The notes under the pieces: generated by a model
What the model was told of the DNA's origin: nothing
What the model saw: the letters and a program-made list of their open reading frames with translations, nothing else
The model's database searches: none
Shown: positions 16,991 through 25,077 of the stretch, piece after piece
Position numbering within the stretch: the stretch's first letter is position 1
Layout: every line of letters starts with the position of its first letter
Program-made: the position numbers and the translations under genes
Source of the DNA: RI-153 sp041391225
Lineage (GTDB): Bacteria > Chloroflexota > Anaerolineae > Caldilineales > Caldilineaceae
Length of the DNA: 64,000 bases
NCBI GenBank assembly: GCA_041391225.1
Contig: JAWKOL010000015.1
Coordinates: 84,533 to 148,532 of the forward strand
Direction: 5' to 3'

Positions 16991-18456
16991 ATGGCCCAGC
17001 AGCGCCCCAATATCCTCTTTATCTGCACCGATCAGCAACGCTACGATTCGTTGGGCTGTTACGGCAACGAATATGTGCAGACGCCCACCATCGACCGGCT
17101 GGCCGCGGAGGGCGTCCTGTTTGAGCGGTGCTATGTGCAGAATCCAGTGTGCGGGCCGTCGCGCGCCAGCCTGGTGACGGGCCGCTACGTCCACAATCAT
17201 GGGCTGTACGCCAACGGCGTCTCCTTGCCCGAGCACGAGCAGGTGCTGGGCAAGGCCCTCAACGATGGCGGCTACGACTGCGGTCTGGTGGGCAAGATGC
17301 ACCTGGCCGCCTGCTACCGCGGACGCACCGAAGCGCGCCGCGACGACGGTTTCAGCTTCTACCAGTGGGCGCACGATCCTTCGCACGGTTCGCCCGAGAA
17401 CCAGTACCACCGCTGGCTGAAGACGCACCACCCGGATCTCTACGCGGCGGCCAGTTCGCAAGGATTGGGGCGCGCCGGGCACGATCCGGTGGGCTTCGAC
17501 ACCATGCCCACCGAGGCGCACTACAGCCATTGGGTGGGCGACCAGAGCGTTGAATTCCTGGAAAACGCCCGTGATCCAGAAAAACCCTTCTTCCTGTGGG
17601 TGAACTTCTATGATCCGCATCATCCGTTTGTGGCGCCTTAAAGAGTACCTGGATCGCTACGATCCCAGTCAACTGCCGCCGCCCAACCTGCGCCCCGGCG
17701 AATTGACCGACAAACCCGACGTGCAGACCGACGCCTCGCACCACAGCTACGCCGGACTGGCCCGCGGCTTCACCGAGTACAGCGCCCAGGAAGTGCAAGA
17801 GGCCATCGCCGCCTACTACGCCATGATCACCCTGATCGACGACGAGACGGCGCGCATTCTGCACACGCTAGAGAAACTCGGCCTGAGCGAGAACACCCTC
17901 GTCATCTTCACCAGCGACCACGGCGAGATGTTGGGTGATCATCACCTGATGCTCAAGGGCCCGATGATGTACGAAGGTGCGGTTCGGGTGCCGCTGATCC
18001 TACGCTGGCCGGGTCACCTGCCCGAGGGCGAACGGCGCAGCGACCTGGTGCAGTGGATCGACCTCAACCCGACCCTGACCGAGGCCGCCGGCGTTCCCTG
18101 AACTGCCGCGCAACCAGGGACAAAGCCTGCTCCCCCTCGCCCGCGCAGACGAAGACGCCCAGCCGCGTGGCTGGGCCATCTGCGAATACCGCAACAGCGG
18201 TCACCCCTACGATCCGCCTGCCCACGTGACCATGCTGCGTCGCGGACCGCACAAGCTGGTGGTCTATCACGGCGATCCGGCGTCCTCGCGACCGCGGCAG
18301 GGCGAACTCTACGATCTGGAAGCCGATCCCCGCGAACTGCACAACCTGTGGGCCGACCCCGATCACCAGGAGACGCGCATCGAGCTGCAAGAATTTTTCC
18401 TGGATGTCCTCGTTGCCACGGAGGATCGGAGCCAGCCGCGCGAGGCGTATTGGTAG
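16991..18456 (+). pseudogene. Sulfatase (alkaline phosphatase superfamily), two frameshifts
   Basis: About 488 residues when read through. N-terminal metal site RPNILFICTDQQRYDSLGC, then the sulfatase signature CGPSRASLVTGRY with Cys54 in C-x-P-S-R, the residue that becomes formylglycine. Further: VGKMHLA, HHPFVAP, then VIFTSDHGEMLGDHHLM, MYEGAVRVPLILRWPG and the C-terminal GELYDLEADPRELHNLW. Two one-base excesses break it: TT for T at ~17638 (CCTTAAAG) and CCC for CC at ~18095. Both are in short homopolymers, and the protein is otherwise normal. It is probably cytoplasmic, as no signal peptide is present. No sulfatase-maturating enzyme is in the window. Confidence 0.88.
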
Positions 18457-18459
18457 GGG

Positions 18460-18602
18460 GCGTAGTTCGTGGTGCGTGGTGCGTGTACCTTAGGAGAAAA
18501 TAGCTGACATTGGGTAGTTGGTGCAATCAGACAAAAACTCTGCTGCCGCTGAGATCTACCCAATTCAGAAATCACATCCTCTACTGGTACACGCACCACG
18601 CA
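18460..18602. repeat. Foldback words GTGGTGCGTGTACC / GGTACACGCACCAC
   Basis: 14-base arms, perfect complements, between the convergent sulfatase and ADH2 genes. The loop holds a second GGGTAG/CTACCC pairing. A terminator role is possible; no gene is seen. Confidence 0.6.
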
Positions 18603-19616
18603 TTACATACTACGTACCATCTCCTCATCATGCAACACCCCCGCCTCCACCGCCCCACGCTCGACGATCTCGATCACAACCTTGCCCTTTGCGTGTCCTT
18701 GGCCCACGTAGCGGAGGGCGTCCGCGGTTTCGTGGAGGGGGAAGGTGCGGTCGATCACCGGTGTGACTTTTCCGTCGGCCAGCCACTCGGCGAGGACGGC
18801 TAGATCGGCGGCGTTGGGCCGCGCCATCATGTTGATCATCGTGTTCTCGCCGGTGTTGCGCAGAGGACCAGGCAACGCCAGCGCCGGCAAAAACGCCGTT
18901 GTGACGAAGCGGCCCGTGGGCGTCAACGCCTGACGGTACTCGGCCACGGTGCGGTTGCCCACCACATCGAAGATCAGATCGTAGCGCTGTCCGCTCTGGG
19001 TGAAATCTTCTTGCTTGTAGTCGATCACGTGGTCCGCGCCCAGTGAACGCACCAGCTTGCGCGCCGACGTCCCCGCCACCGCGGTGACCTCGGCCCCAAG
19101 CGCCTTGGCGATCTGCACGGCAAAAGACCCCACGCCGCCCGACGCCCCGTTGACGAGCACGCGTTGCCCCGCCTGGATCCGTCCGTGATCGCGCAGCCCT
19201 TGCAGCGCGGTGACAGCCGTCATCGGCGCGGCGGCGGCCTGCACAAAGGTCAGGCCGATGGGCTTCGTCGCCAACGCGTCCTCGGGCGCGGCCACGTACT
19301 CGGCAAATGCGCCCCGACTCGCGCCCGACAGGTCACCGAAGACGGCGTCACCGGGGCGGAAGCGGGTGACGTCCTTGCCCACGGCCTCGACCACGCCGGC
19401 CACATCCGAGCCGGGCACAGGATGCTTGGGGCGGCGCAGCCCGCTGCTAAAGCGCACCATGAACGGCTGCCCGTGCAGCAGATGCCAGTCTGCCGGGTTG
19501 ACGGCCGCGGCGTGGACGCGGACCAGCACTTCGTTGTCCTTGGGCGTGGGGGTGGCGATGTCGGCAAATTGCAGCACATCGGGCGATCCGTAGCGGTTAT
19601 GTGTCATGGCTTGCAT
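18603..19616 (-). CDS. MDR-family NAD(P)-dependent alcohol dehydrogenase (ADH2)
   Basis: 337 residues, clearly paralogous to ADH1: YGSPDVLQFADIATPTPKDN, PGSDVAGVVEAVGKDVTRF, then the NADPH motif NGASGGVGSFAVQIAKALG and GADHVIDYKQEDF. No catalytic zinc Cys. ATG 19614-19616 has GGAG 9 bases upstream. It is the last gene of the second cassette (LuxR3, ~76-aa protein, DUF4386, ADH2), separated from DUF4386 by the dispersed 165-bp repeat. Compared with ADH1 it carries a C-terminal extension (GAVEAGVLHDEEMVRSM), whose end appears to be encoded by flanking repeat words. Confidence 0.92.
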   Translation of the reverse strand: MQAMTHNRYGSPDVLQFADIATPTPKDNEVLVRVHAAAVNPADWHLLHGQPFMVRFSSGLRRPKHPVPGSDVAGVVEAVGKDVTRFRPGDAVFGDLSGASRGAFAEYVAAPEDALATKPIGLTFVQAAAAPMTAVTALQGLRDHGRIQAGQRVLVNGASGGVGSFAVQIAKALGAEVTAVAGTSARKLVRSLGADHVIDYKQEDFTQSGQRYDLIFDVVGNRTVAEYRQALTPTGRFVTTAFLPALALPGPLRNTGENTMINMMARPNAADLAVLAEWLADGKVTPVIDRTFPLHETADALRYVGQGHAKGKVVIEIVERGAVEAGVLHDEEMVRSM

Positions 19617-19649
19617 GGTTGGTCTCCATTTCATGAAAGTAGCGGTGTC

Positions 19650-19846
19650 AAAGCGAAAGCAGAAAAAGCGATCCACGAAGGCACACGAAGGCACACGAAG
19701 ACAAACAAGAAAAGACAAGAGGAGAAGAGATGGACACGGATTTCAGGATTAGCAGGACAGCAGAGCGGAAAAGCTTTCTGCTTGTTCTTTTCTGCCTTCG
19801 TGTCTCTTCGTGTGGCTTCGTGGATTAGTATTTCTCTGGTTTCTCC
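19650..19846. repeat. Dispersed ~165-bp foldback element, copy 2 (inverted)
   Basis: The reverse complement aligns along its whole length with 11392-11571: GGAGAAACCAGAG, CCACGAAGCCACACGAAG, CCTGAAATCCGTGTCC, then CTTCGTGTGCCTTCGTGG. It lies between ADH2 and the DUF4386 gene. Confidence 0.8.
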
Positions 19847-20593
19847 TTAGCTGCGGGCTGTGGCGATCTTCTGTGCAGGGCGGCTTGCCGATGTCGTTTC
19901 CTGCTGCGGCGGCTTGACGCCTTTGATCAGCAGCCACAGCGCTAGGGACAGTTCACCGATGATGGCCGGCACGAAGACGACGATGGCGAAGATGTCGGCG
20001 TAATCGGCGTAGGTGGGCAGGAAGAAGCCGGCGAAGCAGTCCACCAGGTAGCCGATGCCCGCGAAGATCATCAGGAAGCCCAGCACCTTGGGGAAGTAGC
20101 CGGAGCGCACCAGCAGGTAACCGAGGAGCGCGCACTGTACGCCGAAGAAGACCAGCCCCAGCGAATAGCCGATGCCGTGCGCTTCGGCGGCCAGCAGCAC
20201 CTGTGCCTGGAGTTGTTCCACGCTGAACGCCGCAAGGTATGCTTCTCCGCTCACCAGTTGCAGGGCGCGGAAGAGGTGGATCAGGTTCAGCCCCAGGATG
20301 GCGGCCTGTGTCAGCCGGAAGAGCGCCGCCATCAGCGAGAGGGTGGTGCTCACGGGCCGCAATAGCACGAAGAACAGGGCAGCCAGCGCCACGTCGCTCA
20401 TGATCATCACCAGATCGGCGGCGATGCTCATGCCGAAGCCCGACGGGTCCGCGGCGATGTTGGCGTAGGTGGCGGCGGCGTCACCAGGAATGATCATGCT
20501 GCCGCGGATCATGAATTGGGCGAAGATGCCCGAAGCGATGATGAGCAGGTACAGAATGCCGGCGCTGCGTGTGGTCCATTTGCTGGTGTTCAT
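19847..20593 (-). CDS. DUF4386 family integral membrane protein, copy 2
   Basis: 248 residues with about seven TM segments (TRSAGILYLLIIASGIFAQF, ALAALFFVLLRPVSTTLSLM, SLGLVFFGVQCALLGYLLVR, SLALWLLIKGV). ATG 20591-20593 is preceded by GGAGAACAACC. The gene aligns with copy 1 (9835-10548) in topology and in the final LALxLWLLxKGVxxxxW-like segment. It follows the third ~76-aa gene, with a strong hairpin in between, and precedes ADH2. Function unknown; inner-membrane location inferred. Confidence 0.88.
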   Translation of the reverse strand: MNTSKWTTRSAGILYLLIIASGIFAQFMIRGSMIIPGDAAATYANIAADPSGFGMSIAADLVMIMSDVALAALFFVLLRPVSTTLSLMAALFRLTQAAILGLNLIHLFRALQLVSGEAYLAAFSVEQLQAQVLLAAEAHGIGYSLGLVFFGVQCALLGYLLVRSGYFPKVLGFLMIFAGIGYLVDCFAGFFLPTYADYADIFAIVVFVPAIIGELSLALWLLIKGVKPPQQETTSASRPAQKIATARS

Positions 20594-20655
20594 GGTTGTT
20601 CTCCTTTTTCGGAATCGTGAAGGCTGGAATCGTGAAGGATGTTATCGCTGCGGTG

Positions 20656-20735
20656 ACGATACAGGTGCGACGCACTGGCCAGGAGAGTGACCTGTATGCG
20701 TCAACATTTAGGCCAGTGCGTCGCACCTGTATCGT
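20656..20735. terminator. 25-bp perfect inverted repeat at the end of the third ~76-aa gene
   Basis: ACGATACAGGTGCGACGCAC (20656-20675, continuing to 20680) is exactly complementary to 20711-20735, leaving a 30-base loop. The right arm overlaps the stop codon (20735-20737) of the ~76-aa gene. No T run follows, so it could stabilise the upstream message or attenuate transcription into DUF4386 rather than terminate it. Confidence 0.6.
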
Positions 20736-20974
20736 TATTCGATGCGAACGACCGAGAGCAACGGCAACCCCAGATCGCGGATGGTGCGCAACATGCGATG
20801 CAGGGCGGCCTGGTCGACAACTGCGCCGGTGAGCACGGTGACGCCGTCTGCCTTATGCGAGATCACCATATCGTCGAACCAATCCGTCCACTGAGTGCCC
20901 AGGTGACCCTGGACGCGGATCTCGTAGACGGCTGATTCATGTTGTGGTGGGTTGCTGCGTTGCGGCTGAGACAT
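20735..20974 (-). CDS. ~76-aa conserved protein, DQAALHGxLR family, copy 3
   Basis: 79 residues: AVYEIRVQGHLGTQWTDWF, then TVLTGAVVDQAALHRMLRTI, RDLGLPLLSVVRIE. ATG 20972-20974 follows GAGGATAGGACA. It lies 115 bases after LuxR3 and before DUF4386 copy 2, the same slot as copy 2. Pairs such as WTDWF and RDLGLPL are shared with copy 4, and QGHL with copy 2, so the copies diverged by substitution rather than recent duplication. No known function. Confidence 0.78.
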   Translation of the reverse strand: MSQPQRSNPPQHESAVYEIRVQGHLGTQWTDWFDDMVISHKADGVTVLTGAVVDQAALHRMLRTIRDLGLPLLSVVRIE

Positions 20975-21088
20975 TGTCCTATCCTCGTTGGCGGCTGTGA
21001 CTGTCTGTGTCACTCGCTCAATGCACCAACAGGATAGCGGCGGCGGGGTATGGTTGGGGAGATACTAAAGTAGGGTCAGAAGGTATTG

Positions 21089-22916
21089 TTAGGGTATTAG
21101 GCCGATCTCTCGGGCGCGGGCGACGGCTTCGGTGCGGCGCTGTACCTGGAGCTTGCCGAAGATGTTGCGGTTGTGGCCTTTGACGGTGCTTAGCGCCAGG
21201 AAGAGCCGTTCGCAGATCTCGTGGTTAGATAGTCCTTGCGCGATGAGGTGGAGCACTTCCAGTTCGCGTTCGCTCAGCGGTTCGATGAGGGGCTGTTCGT
21301 TGGAGACAGGGGTGGGCTGGGTGACAGGACGATCTGCCGTCTGCGCCGAGGACGCACCATCGAAGGCAGCCCGCAGTGTGACGATGTGGGGCGACGTGAT
21401 CCCCCGTTCCGTGGCCGCGGACAGCAGCGCGCGCAGCCGCGGACCCTCGTCCACGAAGACGCGGACGTAGCCTTCGGGCGCGGCAATGTCCAGCGCACGT
21501 GTGAACGCGCTCAGCGCGGCGTCGACGTCGTCCTGTGCGTGGTGGGCCAGGGCCTGGAGCACCTCGATCTCCAACACGCTGCCCATGCGCGATCCCTGTT
21601 CGGCCGCGTGCAGCAGACGATCCAGCAGTGTCAGCGCGTCGTCGATTTCGTCTTCGGCCAGGAGCAGCCGGGCCAGGGTGATGTGCTCAAACTCGCGCAG
21701 ATAGGACAATTCATCCTCTGCCGAAAGCGTTTGGGCCTGCGCCCAACGTCGTGCATCGGCCAGGCGACCTTGGGCAATCCAGATCCGGGCCTTCCAGGCC
21801 GCAGCGGGGCGCAATTCGGGGATCGGGCCGCGCACGAGGTGCTTCTCGGCTTCGTCCATCAACGAGAGGGCGCGGTTCAGGTCTTCGCGCGCCTGCTGCA
21901 CGCGCGCGTCGGCCAGGAGCCAGCGGTAGCGCCAGCGCGGCAAGGTGGCGTGTTCACCCAACGAATGGCTGCGCGCCAGCGCCTGCGCGGCGGCGGCGAG
22001 ATCGTTCCACTCGCGGTGAATCGTCGCCATGCCCGTGTGGATGTCCGCCGTACCCCACTGCACGAATCTGCCCTCTGTTTCGGCAAGCTGTAACGCCCGG
22101 CGGCAGACCTCGAAGGCGGCGTGCAGACGGCCTTGGGCGATGTGGATGTCGGCGAGCACATACGTCCCGGTGATGGCGTAGAGCACGTTGCCGGCCTGTT
22201 GGAAGCTGTGGATGGCGTCGGCCATTTGCGTTTCCGCCGCCGCCAGATCGCCTTCGGCCCACGCGCCCAAACTGAGCAACGACGCCGACACGCCGCGGCG
22301 CAGGTGATCGTCGGGGGGCAGCAGCGTCAGCGCCTGGCGTGCGTAGCGCAGCGCGCCGACGCTGTCAGCGTGCGCCTGGGCCAGGTAGGTGCGGGCCGAG
22401 GCGACACTGGCGGGCAATACGGCCAACTGCGCTTCGTCCGCGACGATGGCGTCGGGATTTTTGTCGGCGCTGGACGCATCCAACCACCGTTCTACCTGCC
22501 GCAGTCGCCGTTCTGCGGCCTCCAACTCGCCCTGTTCTAGCAGCGCCCAGCCAGCCGCCGTCAACACCGGGCGATGAACGAGCAGATCATCGGGCAGTGC
22601 TTTGCCCACGCCAACCACACCGCCCTGACGGTTCCTGTCCATGTGCAGCCAGGCGCGCTCCAGCAACGTCGCCACGTGGTCGAAGTCTTCGGCGGCGAGG
22701 GCGTGGCGGATGGCGTCGCCCGGCTGTTGGTTTTGCGCGCACCAGGCAGCGGCGCGGCGGTGAAGCTGCGGGATGACTTCGGGATTTTCCACCTGTAGGT
22801 GAGCGCCGCAGCACTTCGGCAAAGAGGTGATGATAGCGAAACCAGCGCCGCCGGTCGTCCAGCGGGGTGACGAAGAGATTGGCGCGCTCCAGGGCTTCCA
22901 ACATGGCAACGCCGTC
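21089..22916 (-). pseudogene. MalT-like LuxR regulator (LuxR3), 5'-truncated, no ATPase domain
   Basis: The helical sensor region and HTH (LSERELEVLHLIAQGLSNHE, LALSTVKGHNRNIFGKLQV) are intact to the stop at 21089. One shift near 22800 joins the beginning (MLEALERANLFVTPLDDRRR, WFRYHHLFAEVLR) to the rest. Homology to LuxR1/2 stops at SSDGVAMLEAL (about 22916), so the first ~330 residues with Walker A/B and the arm are missing. Upstream is only CATCATCCCATCATC repeat. The loss coincides with the repeat, suggesting a deletion mediated there. A residual HTH-TPR protein could still be made from ATG 22904, but would lack ATP control. Confidence 0.85.
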
Positions 22917-22924
22917 CGATGATG

Positions 22925-22972
22925 GTGTGATCCAGCCTCATCATCCCATCATCTCATCATCTCATCATCTCC
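22925..22972. repeat. CATCATCCCATCATC word repeat
   Basis: Tandem CATCATC/CCCATCATC words marking the truncation point of LuxR3. The same family appears at 34360-34430, 51320-51380 and 60263-60352. The rest of the gap to 23098 holds CACCTTGTCACCCCC repeats and no gene. Confidence 0.7.
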
Positions 22973-23098
22973 ATACAAGAACAGATCCAATATGAGGATC
23001 ACCCTGTCCCTGTCACCTTGTCACCCCCTCACCTTGTCACCCCCAAGCTGTGGTAGAATGGACATACGATTCGGTGATGGTGTTGATGGGAGGCTGTG

Positions 23099-23428
23099 AT
23101 GCAAGTTATCCGCACAATTCAGAAGGTTGAACACGGCAAGATCGTCGTGGATATGCCGGCGGAATTCGCAGGGGAAGACGTTGAGGTTATTGTGTTTTCG
23201 GTGCGCGATTCCGGCGATGTGATCATTCAACCTGATGCAGTAAGCGATGTGCTCCAGCGTTTTCTTCAGGTTGATACGTCATCCTTCACGTCAACGCAGC
23301 TTGAAGCCTATCACCGCGCCTTCGAACATCTCCGCAAGGGGCGTCGTTCCGATGAACCGCGCATTTTGGGACTGACGGGTGGGTTGGTCGATTGGGCAGA
23401 AGATTTCAACAGTCCGCTGGGCATTTGA
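23099..23428 (+). CDS. VapB-like antitoxin, C-terminus altered
   Basis: 109 residues: MQVIRTIQKVEHGKIVVDMP, EDVEVIVFSVRDSG, then a helical stretch and ILGLTGGLVDWAEDFNSPLG. N-terminal beta-rich DNA-binding half and acidic C-terminal half fit antitoxins encoded beside PIN toxins. ATG 23099 has GGGAGG 5 bases upstream; GTG 23096 is less well spaced. The expected end after FNSPL is missing, because it runs into the toxin remnant, which itself lacks its start. This suggests a deletion removed the antitoxin end and toxin beginning together. Confidence 0.65.
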   Translation: MQVIRTIQKVEHGKIVVDMPAEFAGEDVEVIVFSVRDSGDVIIQPDAVSDVLQRFLQVDTSSFTSTQLEAYHRAFEHLRKGRRSDEPRILGLTGGLVDWAEDFNSPLGI

Positions 23429-23772
23429 TCAACCTGCCAGATTGCCTTCGCCGTTTCGCACTCCTCTGCAAGATCCGCGGAACCGTCTTTTCCTCAGCGT
23501 AGCCAGCATGTGGGAAATGCAAATCAAGGTGCAGATCGGCAAAATGGATCTGCCACTGCCTGTGGAGTTGTTTGTTCAGCTTCACTTGACCGGGAATGAC
23601 ATCCAACCACTCCCGATCAAGGAGCGCCATACATATCTGGTTCCTCGACAAATTACCGCTTCATCATCGCGATCCGTTTGATCGTCTGCTGATCGCGCAG
23701 GCGAATGCCGATAATCTTGTCCTCGTTTCTGCTGACAACATGTTCAAATCTTACTCGGTTCAGCGACTGTAG
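23415..23772 (+). pseudogene. VapC-like PIN-domain toxin remnant
   Basis: From WAFDQPARLPSPFRTPLQDP, NRLFLSVASMWEMQIKVQIG, KMDLPLP, ICPLP-type linker, then after a one-T excess at ~23645 the tail LPLHHRDPFDRLLIAQANAD and NLVLVSADNMFKSY. These are the central and C-terminal PIN motifs (SxxSxWE-like, DPFDRLLIAQA, sADxxF). The N-terminal LLDTH motif with the first catalytic Asp is absent and there is no start codon, so the toxin is inactive. It follows the antitoxin gene directly. Confidence 0.75.
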
Positions 23773-23828
23773 ATGTCGATATATCGCCTACGCGGGAAGC
23801 CCCGAAGTTCGTAAAGAATCCACCTACA

Positions 23829-24464
23829 TCACCACACCGGCATGGAGATCTGCAAACCCGCCAGGTTTTCCGAAACCTGACGGGTTTCCGCTGTCTGGTA
23901 ATACCCCCCGCCCGCACAACTGCGACAGAGCACCCTTTCGCCAATCCGAATCTCGCGCTCGTTGATGATCTCTTCGCCACACTCGTCACAATCCACGCGG
24001 ACGCCGGGGCGGCTGACGATCACCTCGATGGGCGTGGTCAACGTCACCTCTTGCACGGTGAGCAGTTCGTCGATGGGCATGATCTGATAGGCGTGAAGCT
24101 GGGCGAAGTAGTGGCGTCGTTCGTGGGGGGCGTAGGCGTAGGCCCGTTCGCGCACATCCAACCGCGGTGACACACGCACGGCGCGCCCACTTTTCACGTC
24201 GATGAAAGTGGCGGCGATGCGGCCAAGATCCTCCAGCCGCAAGGTGCGGTGACCCATGGTGCAGCCCGTAGACACGTCGACGCCGTCGGCGAAACAGCCG
24301 TCTGTCTCCACAAAAATCACCATGCGCTTGTCTGTGCGGGGGACTTCGAGGCCGAGGGCGGCGGCGCCGGCCAATCCGATGCGCACGCCGAGAACCTGCC
24401 GAGGGCAGAGGTGACTGTGTCGTGCTGTGGAGATCTCCAACAGCGCGCCGATGTCCTGTGACAT
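23829..24464 (-). CDS. FmdE-like protein (formylmethanofuran dehydrogenase subunit E family)
   Basis: 211 residues. N-terminal FmdE domain: ISTARHSHLCPRQVLGVRIG, FVETDGCFADGVDVSTGCTM, GHRTLRLEDLGRIAATFID. C-terminal zinc ribbon CDECGEEI and LCRSCAG (two CxxC). FmdE proteins are linked to molybdenum/tungsten enzymes; the rest of a formylmethanofuran dehydrogenase is not here, so the exact role is unclear. ATG 24462-24464 has AAGGAG at 15 to 10 bases upstream. The last ~20 residues (ETRQVSENLAGLQ onward) are encoded by the foldback repeat at 23854-23887. A 200-base structured leader precedes the gene. Confidence 0.85.
   Translation of the reverse strand: MSQDIGALLEISTARHSHLCPRQVLGVRIGLAGAAALGLEVPRTDKRMVIFVETDGCFADGVDVSTGCTMGHRTLRLEDLGRIAATFIDVKSGRAVRVSPRLDVRERAYAYAPHERRHYFAQLHAYQIMPIDELLTVQEVTLTTPIEVIVSRPGVRVDCDECGEEIINEREIRIGERVLCRSCAGGGYYQTAETRQVSENLAGLQISMPVW
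23854..23887. repeat. AAACCCGCCAGGTTT foldback repeat inside the 3' end of fmdE
   Basis: AAACCCG/CGGGTTT and CAGGTTT/AAACCTG arms around TCCG. Same family as 3917-3945 and 42540-42570, here forming the C-terminal codons of the FmdE-like protein in frame. Confidence 0.85.
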
Positions 24465-24685
24465 CACAACGATCTCCTTTCCAAGTCGGTTGCCGGTTGG
24501 CAACGTCGGGAGGTCGTCCTGTTTCCAGTGACGGCCCTTGCGCAACATGCCGCCGTCGGCGATGTCGCGTCCTCGAACGTCGAGGCGGCTGCCGAACCGT
24601 GGCGACGGCCAGACGATGGCACACGCTGTAGGCTGGGCAGCTCGGAGTGGATTCAGTTCGGGTGAGAACCCGTGGCTGCATTATA
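24465..24685 (-). promoter_or_regulatory. TATAAT promoter and structured leader of fmdE (Moco-riboswitch candidate)
   Basis: On the minus strand TATAAT at 24685-24680 would start transcription near 24673, giving a ~210-base leader. It contains a GAAA-capped hairpin (CACTGGAAACAGG), the hairpin GTTGCCAACCGGCAAC, a GCCTCGACGTTCGAGG stem and CCGACGGCGG-rich helices before AAGGAG. Leader length, GNRA loop and a Mo/W-linked downstream gene fit a molybdenum-cofactor riboswitch, but I could not align it to the family consensus from memory. The -35 region is weak. Confidence 0.4.
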
Positions 24686-24864
24686 GCAGAGGAGATCGCC
24701 GAGGTTTGCTCGATCTTGGGGCAGGTTGGTCCCTGGTCAGGTGGTGAGGCGCGCAGAACTTCGTGCTTTGGGGTGTTGATAGGGCTTGGTGTTGTGGACA
24801 CGGCTTGGCCAAAACACGGATATCTTTGGCTTGATCCGTGTTCATTTTGATCCGTGTCCACAGG

Positions 24865-24967
24865 TGACTCTACTGCAAAAAGATCGCTCAAGCGCAAAAG
24901 TCCGACTTCTCTCAGGAGGGGAGCAACCGCAAATCACACAGAAGTCGGACTTTTCGCAGTGGAGTCA
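24865..24967. mobile_element. 103-bp MITE-like element, copy B (inverted)
   Basis: Reverse complement of 10644-10746 with two differences. TGACTCTACTGC start and GCAGTGGAGTCA end. No target duplication is evident here; its right flank runs straight into an AGAACGCG repeat. It lies between fmdE and the ABC exporter genes. Confidence 0.85.
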
Positions 24968-24970
24968 GAA

Positions 24971-25062
24971 ATAGAACGCGAATTGAGTGGATCGGGCGGA
25001 TTTGAACGGATTTCTGTACTGTAATCCGCCTGAATCTGCCCAATCCGCTCAATCCGCGGTCT
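24971..25062. repeat. AGAACGCG...GCGGATT foldback repeat, copy 2
   Basis: Arms GTGGATCGGGCGGATT and AATCTGCCCAATCCGCTC around a central GGATTTCTGTACTGTAATCC. Related to 9781-9818 and 42684-42772. Just downstream of the ABC transporter stop. Confidence 0.8.
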
Positions 25063-25077
25063 ATTGTAGTTTGTTGA

